Below are positions 22,461 to 35,109 of a DNA stretch of 64,000 nucleotides, piece after piece. The notes under the pieces are model-generated. The model did no database searches and was not told the DNA's origin. It worked only from the letters and a program-made list of their open reading frames with translations. Numbering within the stretch: position 1 is the stretch's first letter; the number at the start of each line of letters is the position of its first letter. The translations under genes were made by a program, and so were the position numbers. Origin of the DNA: Zhengitettix transpicula (lineage: Eukaryota > Arthropoda > Insecta > Orthoptera > Tetrigidae); assembly GCA_037074705.1 (NCBI GenBank), contig CM073596.1, positions 12,270,501 to 12,334,500 on the forward strand, written 5' to 3'.

Positions 22461-24418
22461 CCAAAAGTAATAAATACAATTTACAAATGCAGGCGTACAA
22501 TAATGAATAGTTAATTTTAACTTTCAATGAAGACGAAGTTGAAGCATAAAATGTAATATTCAAAATTAAATGAGATTTTATATAAGCAAATTAAAAGTTA
22601 AAATTATTGGATTCGACTCCCGACACACACTTTTCCTGAATTCGGACTATCGTATACGTCTCCCAAAAACACACACAACTTTATCATTTGAGCTCCCAAA
22701 CCTCTTACAACTTTATTATTTGAGCTCCCAAATCTCACTCTTACAACTTTTTCATTTGAGCTCCCAAACCACACTAAAGTACCGCGCGTCCAGCCATGCC
22801 TTCGCGACAATGCACACAGCAAGCAAGCATTATAGCCCCATATTATTGTACACAATTGCTGTATTTACGCCGCCGACATTGAAAGTCGTAAATTTTTGTT
22901 CCTTAATTAATAACATGTTTATTTTTAATTATCACCAGATATATATGGAAACGATTTCTTTGTGTACATCGTTGTTGCAGACTATCTATATCAAATAAAC
23001 ACTTAGTAGCTCCGAAAATATTTCTGTGACACAAACATGTTACCTGTTCACTCATCTAGCGGTAACGTTGCAGTTCTCGTTCCTTTGTTGGAAGTTTTTT
23101 TTGTCCCCTTTTTCAGTCGTTTCGCCTCGTCCTTGGATTGTCTCAGGGAGGTTCCTTATATCCTTTCACGGCAAGTGGAGCAGAGGAAATGCGTTGTGCA
23201 TTTAAAATGCGTTCTGGCCTTCCTTCCTGCCATGCCCTGCAAAGTAGCGCTGTTCAATGGTGGTAAAAATAAACCACGCACAAAAAAATTAAGCGTTATC
23301 TTAGTTGATTATTGATACAAGTTCACGTTGCGACAAACGAGGTTTTTTAATCGATTAACGGAACTGTCGTACAATAGGACTCGAATCTATACAATATGTA
23401 TAAATGGAATTCACACCCTTACATCGTATGATCTTTATAATGTTATAGATTAAATTTTGTAATTTGATCTGAGTTCTGCCAACATTCATTTTAGTGGTCA
23501 ACGAGGATCGGCTGGCAGATTGATTGAGAAACAGGAAAATTTGAAAAGGAAATTTTCGAAAACAATTGAGAGCCTGTCTCATTGTTGCAGCTAAACATTG
23601 ACCTAGGGCGCCAGTAAGACATCTGACTATTATTTTCACAACTAACTGATGACATTGTAAAAGCGGGTAAATCCCAGAACGGACCTGTGGAATTAATAGT
23701 AGACTGATCTGGGGAATTTAATTTTGACGGAGGTTATAAGCTGAACTCGTAGTTTTGGGTGGTACCTGTGAAATCGAATGATTGGACAACCAGTTTGACG
23801 GGGTGCGATAAGAGAGAAGAAAAAATATGTGTTGAGAGAAGGACACAGATAAACGATAGAGTGGTAGATAATTACAAAGAACGGAGAAAGTTGTGATAGT
23901 AAAAAATTTGCAAATAGCGAAAAGAAACCGACAATACTGCAACACTTAACCGATTCACAACCCTCACAAAATCTTCAGAAAACACAGATCGATTAAATTA
24001 TATTTCGAAAAAATTATAAATCATATAAACTACTGTAATAAATTTATATGGTGAAAAATAAATACCTAATGCGTTCAAAGGTAAAGTTTCAAATTATTTT
24101 AGCAATTCACTTCATTGTTTATTATTATAATAATTCATAATATATGGTGTTGTATAAATTGAAAAAAATCTGACTATTTCCAAAATATTCAAGAATTAAT
24201 TATAACCAGAGGAAATTTTATTAAATGAATTCATTAAAAGTTTAATTAAAAATATACAGTTTACAATAAAAATTCAAAAGAATACACAACGTTTTACCCC
24301 CTTTATCTGTGACATCTTCAGCTGCATTATATACAAATAATGTATAATTAGAATTTCTTCAGTAACTTCCGTAGAAGAAATTATAAAATATAAAACGTCT
24401 GTGTGAAAAGAATCCTAA
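22461..24418. other. no recognised gene; small minisatellite inside
   Basis: A three-unit minisatellite lies at 22676-22774 (units of 31-36 bp, TTTGAGCTCCCAAA). The 142-codon frame at 22570-22998 runs through it and is not supported. A 92-codon frame at 23037-23315 and a 94-codon minus-strand frame at 23355-23639 match nothing I recognise. Confidence 0.45.
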
Positions 24419-25039
24419 TCTTCTATATAATAAAAAAGGATGTATATTTGTATGTTTGTATGTGTGTATGTATGTATGTATTTACGTTGTTCTTTATACA
24501 AATTTTATCGCGTGGACAGAATGCAACAAAAATTGGTATACGTATTCTGCCAAAATCGAGAACCGGTACTGTGGGGGTGACAAACCCATAGCATACATGT
24601 AGAAAGAATTATAATTAAAAACCGTGATCATTAAATATTAAATTACTGCGCGCCAAGAGACAATGACGTCACGCGAGAGAGAGACGTTACTACGCAACGA
24701 ACAAAGGAAATATTTCCTTTATTAGGAATGAAATAAAGCAGAAATATGTTCTTTAAATAAAAAGTATAATTTTATACAGCAATATTCCATCGAATGGTAA
24801 TAAAGAAGAATACTAATTACTTTACCATCTTTGCGGAAAATGTAAGTTAATTTTCGCGCTATATTAGTTGTGAGTCTAGCTAACAATTTCATCAATGTAA
24901 TATTTCGTAATGTATGAAGACTGAGTGACAATTGACAATTATATCCTGAAATACTCAAGGAATATATTTAAGTATTCAATTAAATACTTTTTCTAGTTTA
25001 TATAAATAAGTACACGAGCAACGCCGGGCACCCAGCTAG
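24419..25039 (+). mobile_element. Helitron-like element, family H1 copy 3
   Basis: Starts TCTTCTATATAATAAAAAAG after A24418, has a GTAT microsatellite and ends GCCGGGCACCCAGCTAG before T25040. It closely resembles copy 1 over its whole length (short subtype). Both ends are intact, so it is probably among the youngest copies. Confidence 0.9.
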
Positions 25040-25745
25040 TTAGATAAATAAATAGACACTTATTATAATCCTATTATTTGTAAGAGCAACCCCTGTGTGA
25101 TTATTTTTGTCTTTTAGTGGACTATTTATTTAGCTAATTAGTAAACGAACATAGTAACAATTAATAAATTCAATCCGACTGTCCCTGGCCGTATTTCATG
25201 CCATTGTATATTTAAAATAAATGTTTAAAATCAATTTCGGAAAGACTGTTAGTACTGGCACTAAACTAGATCATTGGGTTTCTTTTGCGCTAGTGCGTGG
25301 AAGACTTGCCAATTGAGTCGTCTCACCATATTTATTTCCTCAAAGGAATGTCAATGCAGTCACACGACACGTCTATTACAATTCTCAACTCGAGTGTCGT
25401 TAAAGCATTCCTTGATGTTAAATTATTTTAGTATCCTCTGCTCAATTGAGTAAGAACTAGGGTAACAGTCTAAAAAAAAAGACTGAAGTTGTGTTTCCCA
25501 TATACAAGATTTAAACGTCCTGTTCCAGTTTTTCGATTGTGCTGCTTTATGAGAAAAACGATGCCGGAAGGAGGCTTGTCAAGAGTTAGGTATGATATGC
25601 GACGTTGTGTGTATACGAAACAGGCAATTTTGTATAAGGATTTATAGCTGGATAAACGCTTGAAACGCTAATCGCAGCAGTGAATTGATGTCAGCTGTTG
25701 GAGAGAAATCAGACCTTCAACAAATATTGGTGGGAATAAATGACA
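25040..25745. other. no recognisable feature
   Basis: AT-rich; nothing recognised up to the TA that flanks the mariner. Confidence 0.6.
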
Positions 25746-25747
25746 TA

Positions 25748-27041
25748 CCACTCTGAACAAAAAGTAAGGTGAATTTATTTATAAAATATAAATTCTTTAT
25801 TTATTCTTCCAAATCAATTTCATCCCCTTCAAAGTAATCCCCGTCCGATAAAACGCACTTTTTCCAACGCTTTTTCCGATCCTCGAAACAGTCGGAATAG
25901 TCTTTTTCCGGTATAGCCTTCAAGACCTTCTTCGATTCGGTTTTTATCTCCTCAATCGTGACAAAACGGCGTCCCCGCATTGGCCTTTTGAGTTTGCTGA
26001 ACAGCCAGAAGTCGCACGGAGCCAAATCAGGCGACTACGGTGGTTGCGGAACGATATGAGTCGAGTTTTTGGCAAAAAAGTCGCGAAGAACCAATGCAGT
26101 ATGACATGGTGCAGTATCGTGATGAAGGAACCAAGAGTTTTTCGCCCATATTTCCGGTCTTTTCAGGCGAATAGCTTCACGCAAACGACGCAGAACGCTC
26201 AAATAATATTCTTTGTTGACAGTTTGGCCCGGCGGAAGGAATTCATAGTGCACCACACCACGATAAACAAAGAAAACTGTCAACATGACCTTGATTTTCG
26301 GTCGACTTTGCCGTGGTCTTGTCGGTCTTGCTTCACCTTTTGCACGATATTCGCAGGATTGGTTGGTGGTTTCAGGGTGGTATACGTAAATCCAAGTCTC
26401 GTCTCCAGTAATAATGCATTTCAAGTGGTCCTGATAGTCAGACAGCAAAGTTTCACACACATCAACGCGACGCTTTTATCCAAAAAAACTGAGCGATTTT
26501 GGCACCAATCGAGACTTTAGGCGTTTGAGAAACAAAACATTCTTCAAAATGGTTTGGGCTGAGCCAAATGATATTCCAACACTATCAGCGAGATCTCTAA
26601 TTGTCCATCACCGATTTTCAAGCACCAAATCTTTGATATTTTGTACGAGGCCATCGTTGGTAGACGTTGATGGTCGTCCAGAGCGCGGTTTGTCTTCAAT
26701 GCGTTCTCGGCCCTGTTTGTACTCGTTGAATCACGAATAAACGTATTTTTGTGCCACAGTTTGATCACCAAAGGCCTTCCGCAACATTTTCAACATGTCC
26801 GCACAAGAATATTCGTTCCGCAGACAAAATTTGATGCAAGTTCTTTGCTCAACAAAATCACCCATTGCAAGAATCGAAAAATTCACTTTTGGTTGTTTAC
26901 AAAACACGTGTTACTCTGAGATAATTATAACAGACGCTTGGCAAATATTATAGGAAGTCCTACCAACCTAGCAATAAAAAATTTACCTGCCTTCCCTGGA
27001 GTTTTAAATGACAATTTCACCTTACTTTTTGATCACAGTGG
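25748..27041 (-). mobile_element. mariner element, copy 1 (both ends present)
   Basis: A mariner of 1294 bp bounded by TA at 25746-25747 and 27042-27043. The 5' inverted terminal sequence on the minus strand is CCACTGTGATCAAAAAGTAA then GGTGAAATTGTCATT; the other end reads CCACTCTGAACAAAAAGTAA then GGTGAATTT. The transposase frame fills the middle. The same ends occur at 51717-52994 and 63583 onward. Confidence 0.95.
25801..26865 (-). pseudogene. mariner transposase (DD34D), four in-frame stops
   Basis: Transposase that would cut and paste the element at TA. From ATG at 26865 to TAA at 25801 there are 355 codons in one uninterrupted register, the usual mariner length. It starts [20 protein letters not shown]. 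Catalytic residues are D155 (TGDETWIY), D250 (LHHDTAPCH) and D285 (SPDLAPCDFW); 34 residues separate the last two, the DD34D hallmark. Four nonsense codons break it: TGA at codon 45, TGA at 86, TAA at 130 and TAG at 277 (26035-26037, just before SPDLAP). There are no frameshifts, so decay has been by point mutation only and the copy is moderately young. The longest open pieces are 26035-26460 and 25801-26025. Confidence 0.95.
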
Positions 27042-27128
27042 TATAATGTAAGCGCCTAATCCTGAATCATTATCAACTCTTGCACACGGCATTTATTTTT
27101 TTACGTTTCTCAAATCTTATTTACAGCC

Positions 27129-27876
27129 AGCTGTACGTAATTTTATAAACCCGAAAAAGTATTTAATTTAATATTAATCTTTAGCCAAGATGTGATTTAA
27201 CCTAAATCCTAGTTACGTACATACTATCGACCGATAGTGCGTTAATTGAACTGATATGAAATACATGGAATTTTATTGCATCAACCCCAACAATCATACC
27301 TCCGAATTTATTTACGAATAGAATACTTTAAATATAGTCATTGAATATTGTAGAACATAATTGTCCGTCAGTCTTCAGCCATTACGAAAGATTAAATTCA
27401 TGAAATTGTTAGCCATATTCATAACGTAAACAAATCGTCGCCATATTTGAGTCACTAATATCGCGACGAAATTAACTTACATTTTTCGCAATTATCGTAA
27501 AGTATTTCGTATTGTTTTTTGTAATCATTCGATGGAGTATTGCTGGATAAAATTATAATTTTTATTCAATAAAAATATTTCTGCTTTATTTCATTACGGC
27601 AAAAGGAACTATTCACTTTTTTGTGGAGTATCGTCGCGTAGTAATGTCTGTCTCGCGTACGATGTGACGTCATGATTTCTTGACGCGCAGTAATTTAACA
27701 CAAAAGTGATCACTTTTTTAATAATAATTATTTTTGTCTATATGCTAGGGATTTCTCACCCCCACAGTACCGTTTCTCATGCAATCAGTCCACGCGTTTT
27801 AATCTGTATAGTATAGTATAGTAATCAACGTAAATATATACATACAAATATACATATTTTTTTAATATATAGAAGA
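27129..27876 (-). mobile_element. Helitron-like element, family H1 copy 4 (long subtype, 3' tip lost)
   Basis: On the minus strand the start is TCTTCTATATATTAAAAAAA with host A before it. The interior has the H1 motifs, including the long-subtype block (GTCGCCATATTTGAGTC on the plus strand). The 3' end lacks the usual GGGCACCCAGCTAG tip: CAGCTGTACG stands where CTAGCTGG...GTAC is expected. Confidence 0.8.
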
Positions 27877-28978
27877 TTATAATTTACCACCACTATCTTT
27901 CATTATTTCTATAAATTAAATTTATTTCCGAGTACTTTATAGTGTGCTTGTTTCTTTGAATCTTCACTATCTCATAGAAATCTGGATGCATTTTGTCTTT
28001 AGCTGAAAAGAGAAAATTCGTAACCTTGTAAGCGAAATGAGATCTGCCTAATCAATATTTGGGCTGATAAAGTTTGGCTGTTATAATCGAGCGACTCTTT
28101 AGTCGTATTTTTAATATATTCCGTCTTCCCTACGCACATAATTGTAGGTAGCTTCCTTCGCTATAGCCTCGCTTCCAGTTAGATTTATATTCATCTACCG
28201 CACCATATAGAAACCCATATCTTCATAGGTCAGAAAGGATTAGAGTCGTGACTTATTAGCTTCTTTAAAGTGTGCGCCAGATTTTATACTTTCCAACTTA
28301 TATATACTCGTCCACATTATAATTTACGAGTCGACCTTAGGTTAATTTCTGTGTTCACGCAACGATAAACTCTGAAAGGCTGCTACCAAAAAAAAAAGAA
28401 GTTGTCCCGAAGAACATTAGGGTTTGTTTAAGAGTTGGTCGTAAACCTCGCCCCAAGGTAATGAAGTCATTAGCCACCAGGTCAACGCAGAGGTTAAAAA
28501 GAATAGGATCTGTGGCTCTCAGTGACGCCCAACCCTGACACCTGTCACAGTGAGAGGATCCATTAAAAAAACTCGGAACAAGACTATTTTTTCCGTGAGT
28601 CGTCATTATTAATTCTTGGAAAACGGTATCAAACGTGAATTATTGCGTCAGGAATTAATCGGGGGGTTCCTCTATGAGGCGACACGAAGAAGCTTGGCAG
28701 TTATATTTGTTTCTCTCTCTCTCCGTTCTTTGTGTGATCGTGCCACCACGTTAACGAAGCAAGAGACTATGACACGCCGAAACAAAGGGGGCTAAATCGA
28801 GATAGAAAACATTTGACCAGTCCGTAAGACAGAAACGGTCTGAACCGTAGCTTTCGAAGTGCTTCGAAAGCAAATCTATCAGAGAGAAAACTAAATTAAA
28901 ATTCAAAGTTTTATTTAACGTTTGTTTTCAATTAATAAAAGAAAATTAAGACCTTATACAGACACTTTTTATTTGTAT
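27877..28978. other. no recognised gene; short perfect palindrome
   Basis: GCTTTCGAAG / CTTCGAAAGC at 28850-28871 forms a perfect 10-bp-arm palindrome. The 83-codon minus-strand frame at 28355-28606 matches nothing I know. Nothing else recognised. Confidence 0.5.
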
Positions 28979-29560
28979 TGTAATAATCAACTGATTAGGA
29001 GATTAATTTGCCCCACGTTGAAGTAGTCAATATTAATAATTAATTTTAGTTACACTGACTCTACTTTATTGCAATTTTAATACACACGTCCTCAGCTATC
29101 TGGAACCTCGGATGAGCCGCCCCATCTGGTCTGCTAGTGGTTGTCGGTCCCTCAATGCGAAAATTGTTCCATCATCGTGAAGCAACCTTTTTGCTTCCCC
29201 GTTTCCAAATTGTTATGAAAATCTCTCTATACAACTATTTGCTTGCTTCCATACAGGAACTCGCGATTTGAAATTTATATTTGCAATCTTTACTGTTTGA
29301 TGCTCTAAGAGACCTGTATTGTAACTCTCGTAGTCAGATTTTAGTCTCCTTCTCATACCATTGCCGATTCCAGACTATAACTTATCGTATGCAGATTTTA
29401 GACTTTTTGTTTATCCTTTCTCGACCCAGGCTCCGTGCAGACAGCCGTTCCTTTCGCGCGCGGTCACCATTTCGCCGCTCATACCGCTACAATTCAATTT
29501 TTATGCGCTAAGAATTTAATTATTTATAAACAATTAATGGCCGAAATAATTGGTATTAAA
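28979..29560 (-). repeat. LTR-like repeat, family L copy 6 (shortened)
   Basis: The left end is TGTAATAATCAACTGATTAG with TTTGCCCCACGTTGA; the right end is TAATTGGTATTAAA, a diverged CATTACA, followed by ATAT. Interior matches to other L copies include CTCGGATGA and CGCGCGCGGTCACCATTTCG. It is the link between the L family and the 21.9-kb minisatellite. Confidence 0.7.
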
Positions 29561-29782
29561 ATATATTATGACGACGTTACTATACCTTTTTGTATTTTCG
29601 TCAAACATCGACCTAAATTCCGTTAATTTGGTAAGTTGCTTGTTAATTATTTATTTTTTTGTGTGTCCTTTAGTTTGCCTCGGTTTACTTTGTACAGTTA
29701 TACTATAAATCTTATCATTTGTAAATACATCCTGTGTAGGTAAATGCGTGAAGATGATACAAATAGGTATCGAAACGTCATC

Positions 29783-29786
<4 letters not shown>

Positions 29787-29859
<73 letters not shown>
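29787..29859. repeat. compound (TA)n(TG)n microsatellite
   Basis: A TA tract at 29787-29823 passes directly into TG repeats at 29824-29859. Confidence 0.95.
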
Positions 29860-29860
<1 letters not shown>

Positions 29861-30190
29861 TGTGCCCGTATCAGGTCATAAATTGTTTTTATTTTTATTA
29901 AATGACATTTGACTATAGATATACCAAATGAACGATCTGACCGTTGCGTCAATATAATTCGAAAATTGCAGGGGTACTAAATCTATAATACAGTACACCA
30001 ACAACGTATTGCCTGTTTAATATAGGTGGGACAGCTATCAAGAAACAATTTTGTAAATGGACGCGTTTGGAACAGCGAGATTTCGTATTCTGATATCTGA
30101 ATTTTATTCCTGACTCTTAAAAAAACCAATATCTTCTACAAGATAAATTTACCATATTTTATTTAATATAATATTTTTTAATAGTTTCAT
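29861..30190. other. no recognisable feature
   Basis: AT-rich; nothing recognised. Confidence 0.6.
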
Positions 30191-30274
30191 TATTTATTTA
30201 ATAGTGAATACCACAGTATATATATATATAAATATATACTGTGGTATATATATTTATTTAAATCTAATACCACA

Positions 30275-30317
<43 letters not shown>

Positions 30318-30453
30318 TATACTGTGGTATATATATTTATTTAAATCTAATACCACACTATATATATATATATATAGAAATATAATACCACTATATATAT
30401 ATATATAAATATATACTGTGGTATATATATATTTATTGAAATCTAATTCGACA

Positions 30454-30487
<34 letters not shown>

Positions 30488-30512
30488 TGTGGTATTCACT
30501 ATTAATTAAATA
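30191..30512. repeat. nested palindromes with ACCACAGTATAT arms around TA runs
   Basis: AATAGTGAATACCACAGTAT (from about 30200) is mirrored near 30482-30505 by ATACTGTGGTATTCACTATT. Inside, ACCACAGTATAT and ATATACTGTGGT alternate around TA tracts (30209-30246, 30268-30330 and around 30415), so the region can fold as several hairpins or one long one. A MITE nested in copies of itself is possible. Confidence 0.85.
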
Positions 30513-30523
30513 AACAAAAGAAG

Positions 30524-31621
30524 GTAGTTGAAATTAAACTAATATATTTTAAGAAGATAATAATGATTATTTATTTGACAAATTTCTCTTTCGTTGAATT
30601 TACATTTTATATTTTTAAGTAAATGCCTCAGCTTTTATCAGAATCTAAATTTCAGGGTCGCTTATAGGGCCTATAATAAATACATTGATTTGTAATGTTT
30701 ACCAAGTTACAAAAGAAAATAATTAATTTAAATTTACAACAACAAATTTTATACCAAAAACAAAAACTATAGAAATCTGAAAATTTATAGAAAACTGGCG
30801 GTAAACTATATTTACAAAACTTTTATAGAAGAACGTTTTTTGTACACCATTTATTTAGAGCTGCTCTGGTTTGTGCTCATGCGTTTATTTTAATTTTTAT
30901 ATAACACTAATTTTAGTGACAGGCCATGGCACTGATTTGATTATCGTCTCACTTTCCAACACTTTAGGCGCCTTTCGACTTTACTGTCGTACGTATTCAG
31001 TTTTGCTGTAGAAAATATTTAATAAAAAAAATTGTTGATATTTAGTCTATACTTTGCTGATTTCGACCACCACAGACTCTCGCCCGGACCACCATGGTCA
31101 GGCCCTCCAAAACACACGGACTGTCTCCCACACAAACACACACACACACTGTGACTATCTAAGCTGTTTCTGCTAAAGTTCTGAGAGTCCTATATACCTT
31201 TTCGACAATAAACTGTAGTAACCTAGACAGTCTCTGCATTCTCGCGCCAAACAATGCTGTTCTTTACAATGTTCATTATTCCAATTATGATCGCTGTAAA
31301 GCGCAATTAAATTCTCTTCATATTAAAACCCGCATTTGCCAAAGTATCTAAAAATAATATATATTTATTATAATACATATGTGATACATTATTAAAATAA
31401 AGGGAAAAAAATAAATTTAACCACTTTCCTTCTAAAGGTTATTTATCTTATTTCTAATCCTTCTGGTTTCTTTAAGATCCTCCTGTAACAGTAGTACAAG
31501 TGTCTTGTTCGAGACGTTATATAAACAGTTTAATAATGAATCTTTCCCTATGTATAACTTCTGGTTTGATTATTCAACTCATTAATTTCCTTACCAATTT
31601 CATATAAAAACCAAGACCTCA
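30524..31621. other. no recognised gene
   Basis: AT-rich. A short CA tract lies near 31135-31148. Nothing else recognised. Confidence 0.55.
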
Positions 31622-32295
31622 TTTCAATATATATATTACTTTAAGACAATTTGGTACCACGTTAATCCGAATCTCTGGCTGAAACTCGTCGATCATGACA
31701 GTCTTACTGCCGATTATTTAAATTTTCAACCTACGTCTATTTTTTTTTGCTATTTACAATGAGTGTATTTAATACAAACTGGTCGATCATGACAGTCTTA
31801 CTGCCAATTATTTAAATTTTCAACCTACGTCTATTATTTTTTTCGCTATTTACAATGAGCGTATTTAATACAATGCTGTTCCAGTCAATAATTTAATGGT
31901 TTCTTTGTAGAAAATTCGTTGTTCGCCTTCTGCCTTTTGTAACTATAATAACCTAGAAACAAAGTCTCATTTAAGAGCAAAATTGAGAATTGAATTGAAT
32001 TGATATATATATATATATATATTACTTTAAGACAATTTGGTACCACGTTAATCCGAATCTCTGGCTGAAACTCGTCGATCATGACAGTCTTACTGCCGAT
32101 TATTTTAATTTTCAACCTACGTCTATTTTTGTTTTGCTATTTACAATGAGCGTATTTAATACAATGCTGTTCCAGTCAATAATTTCATGGTTTTTATTGT
32201 AGAAAATTCGTTGTTCGCCTTTTGCCTTTTGTAACTATAATAACCTAGAAACAAAGTCTCATTTAAGGGAAAAATTGAGAATTGAATTGATGCTC
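31622..32295 (+). repeat. tandem duplication of about 385 bp with a 92-bp sub-duplication
   Basis: TATTACTTTAAGACAATTTG begins near 31630 and again near 32014, and both units continue through TTGTTCGCCTT.TGCCTTTTG and ACCTAGAAACAAAGTCTCAT. The first unit also holds an extra 92-bp copy: GTCGATCATGACAGTCTTAC at 31689 and 31781, against only 32074 in the second. The minus-strand frames at 31885-32115 and 32156-32536 are made of this repeat. Confidence 0.85.
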
Positions 32296-33363
32296 TGGTA
32301 AAATTTTGCTTTTCTATAAATAACAGAAAATATTTGTGTAAGAGAAAATTGGGATTGTGAATAAAAAGACATTGGTTAATATACCAGACCCGGCTAGTAA
32401 TATATCTTTCGAGAGTTTCGCTAAGACGGACACCTCGAGCTGACGCCCGTATGTATAATTTTTTTTTTCTGGAATTTTTCCCATTCCAGTCGAAAACTCG
32501 CATTACGTGTTTTCCACGTTTGGTAAAGGCAAGCAAGCGTTGTAACGTGATATTGTAACGTTAGTTGGCTGTTTCTCGACGTAGCGGAAATGAAGTGCAC
32601 GGAGTCCCGTGACTTCGAGTTTCTCTTATTCATCAAGACTTCTTCCCTTTGCCACATCATCACACACCAGTCATCAGTCTTGGGCAACTCTCGAAGGGGG
32701 GGGGGGGGGAAACACTTGTTCCTTTCACTATCCAGTTTCAATAGGTCACTGCGACGATGACAAGTGTGAAGGAACATTGTATGGAAGAGCTACAGGAATT
32801 TTTAAATTAAATTGCTGGGGGTAAAAAATATATATAGAGATGTCTCGATTTAGTAGCACATAGGTTGGTGGGGTACAAACAGGAAGGGATATTAGGCGTT
32901 TCAGGTGGAACACAACAAGGTAATAATTAAGTAAGACGGCATAAGGATTTTGCTGGGACAAGAAGAAATATTTCCATTGATAGACGGGGGGGGGGGGTGA
33001 TCTATATTTTTTGGAGCCACAAAATAAGGATCTCAATAAACTTTAAACCTAGGCATTTCGATTGAAAGTGCATATTCGTTTACTTATACAATATCATTTG
33101 TACTTAAATTCAGATCCCTGGCAAAGTTAACGAACCAGTTAAACGTCTTTGAATTGAGTAGAAGTATTATTTATGAGGAAACGTTTATCAATGTCTGACA
33201 TGATGCTAAATATCACCGTTTGGTAACTGAAGCATTAAAACGTAATGAATAATTTTTTTTAAGAAAAAAAATCGTTTTCGCGTAAATTATTAGTCATACT
33301 CGTCAAAGATCAATTTTGTTCTTCGTCAGAGATAGTCAATATAATGCATATAAAGTTCGGAAA
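32296..33363. other. no recognised gene; two long G runs
   Basis: G runs at about 32697-32709 and 32986-32997. Overlapping frames on both strands (32421-32777 minus, 32609-32824 plus, 32746-33036 minus) match nothing I know. Confidence 0.5.
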
Positions 33364-33367
33364 ATAT

Positions 33368-34191
33368 TGTAATATACACATATATTATATTTATATAATC
33401 TTATTAACAAATAAATCACAATTAAAATAAAAGAAATTTACTTGACAATTAAACTCGATCTAAATTTAAAATGAGAACGAAATTAAGGAGTAAAAAGATT
33501 AGAATCAATTAACAATTTAAACGGAGAACGAAATATGATTTCTATCTTTCAATTACGTTTACATAATTAATTATTTATTATCTTGTTACTCACATTTGTC
33601 CAGCATTCCCGCATACCTTTCGTTTTCGAAATACACTATTGCGGGATTTTACACTGATTCTAAAACTCACAGCTTTTACACTGATTCTAAGCCAAAATTT
33701 TATATGATGTCAGGAACTCGGATGATCCTCCCCTCTTGTTGTCAACTACCTGTTGACTGCTTGCCTTAGGTGAATTCTGCTTGGCATAGGCGAATTCCGT
33801 TGCCAGTCTTTACTGAATTGGACTCAAACTGAAATTATACTATTTCTAGCTGGCTATGGACACAAAACTGTTTTTACTTAGCAAGTTTCGACGCTATGCT
33901 CTAATGAATGTGTTACTTTGTCCTCAGAAATGTCCAGCAACCAACTAACTCTGTTAAATTTTAATTGCCGATTCTGTTGAATTCTCCTCCATCTAACAGT
34001 TATACCTTGACGATGACTTTCCGCGAACTGAACTGTCATCTCGCAGTTTACACCGTTTTTCGGACCTTCCGACAAAGGAACAGAGCTGGGTTCCATTGTC
34101 GCTATGTTCTGGACCGCCGCTACAAAGGATTTCTCAAACAATTTAAATTTTTATGTTCAAACAATTACTGTCCTAATTAATTGGCATTACG
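33368..34191 (-). repeat. LTR-like repeat, family L copy 3
   Basis: Starts TGTAATATACACATATATTA after ATAT (33364-33367) and ends TTAATTGGCATTACG. The interior shares GAACGAAATATGATTTCTAT, AACTCGGATGATCCTCCC and GTTCCATTGTCGCTATG with other copies. The right-hand target copy has decayed (GTGT). Confidence 0.75.
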
Positions 34192-34569
34192 GTGTATAAA
34201 AATATTTAGGTTAGTTTATAAAAGTTTCCAAGCATTTCTTTGATCTAAAGCGGAAACAATATTGTTATTTTTCATACCCGTGGCTGATATTCCTAATGGT
34301 GGCTGTTGGTGACTCTCGTCAGCGTCAGACATTTTGACAATGTCACCAGTGCTATTTTCGATGAACTAACTGCACTTCTTAATTTGTAATATGATAATTA
34401 AGCCATAATTTATGGCCTTATGGATGACAATTTTATTGACTGATAGAATATAATATTATCGTTGAGATCACGCAACTGAACTTAAAATGGTAACGGACCT
34501 TATGGAAGACCAGGAAGACATTTAGAGTCAAATATCTGGAACTGTTCTGACACTCTTATAATATAATTG
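34192..34569. other. no recognisable feature
   Basis: AT-rich; nothing recognised. Confidence 0.6.
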
Positions 34570-34840
34570 TATCGTTGGATGAAGTACTTAAAAGGGCAGC
34601 TAAATTCGTAAATTTGGTCTGCGTTCGAGGAAATGGAACTCTAGTGTTAATCAGTGTCTATAAGGATGGAGAGGGAAGTAAAATATATTCAAAGTTGATA
34701 CAAGGTATGAAATCGAAAGAACTCTAAAACCTAAAATGATAATTATCTCGGTAGGTAGGACCATGGTTTTGTAAGAAAGGTGCGAGATATTATTATAATA
34801 CTATAAGGGAACAATGAAACGGTTTTACAGTAACCATTAT
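34570..34840 (+). pseudogene. possible LINE C-terminal fragment
   Basis: The plus strand gives EVLKRAAKFVNLVCVRGNGT (from about 34577), then VYKDGEGSKIYSKLI and, in another frame, YLGR.DHGFVRKVRD, reminiscent of the C-terminal end of CR1/R1-like LINEs (KAAKFV...ALYKAY.GE.AW...YLSRVDH..KIR.R). There are frameshifts and the match is partial. Confidence 0.35.
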
Positions 34841-35109
34841 GAGACAGATTTCTCTTAAAATAAACATGAAACGTAGTTAAGCAAACTCGGCATTTTCTTA
34901 CGCTTGTACTAAACTAATATTAATACTAAAAGAATATTTTTTTGAGTAATATAAAACAATAGTTTTTTAAAAAGTAAGATTTTTACCATTTATATTATTA
35001 GATTGGAAAGCCAGACTGAAAATAAAATTCTCAGTTTATAAAACCGAACTCACCTTCAAAATCCCTGAAAATCGTCATCTGAAGTTTCTCCTTAGTCTTC
35101 CTCTTCGTC
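34841..35109. other. no recognisable feature
   Basis: AT-rich; nothing recognised. Confidence 0.6.

Noticed and set aside
22600..22630. GGATTCGACTCCCGAC, similar to a tRNA T-loop
   Set aside because: No acceptor, D or anticodon stem can be drawn around it.
22570..22998. 142-codon open frame
   Set aside because: It runs through the 31-36-bp minisatellite at 22676-22774 (repeated LPNLLQLYYLSSQ-type text) and has no other support.
26044..26520. 158-codon plus-strand open frame
   Set aside because: Antisense shadow of the mariner transposase at 25801-26865.
32156..32536. 126-codon minus-strand frame sharing ETLFLGYYSYKRQKANNEFS with 31885-32115
   Set aside because: The shared text comes from the 385-bp tandem duplication; there is no further evidence for coding.
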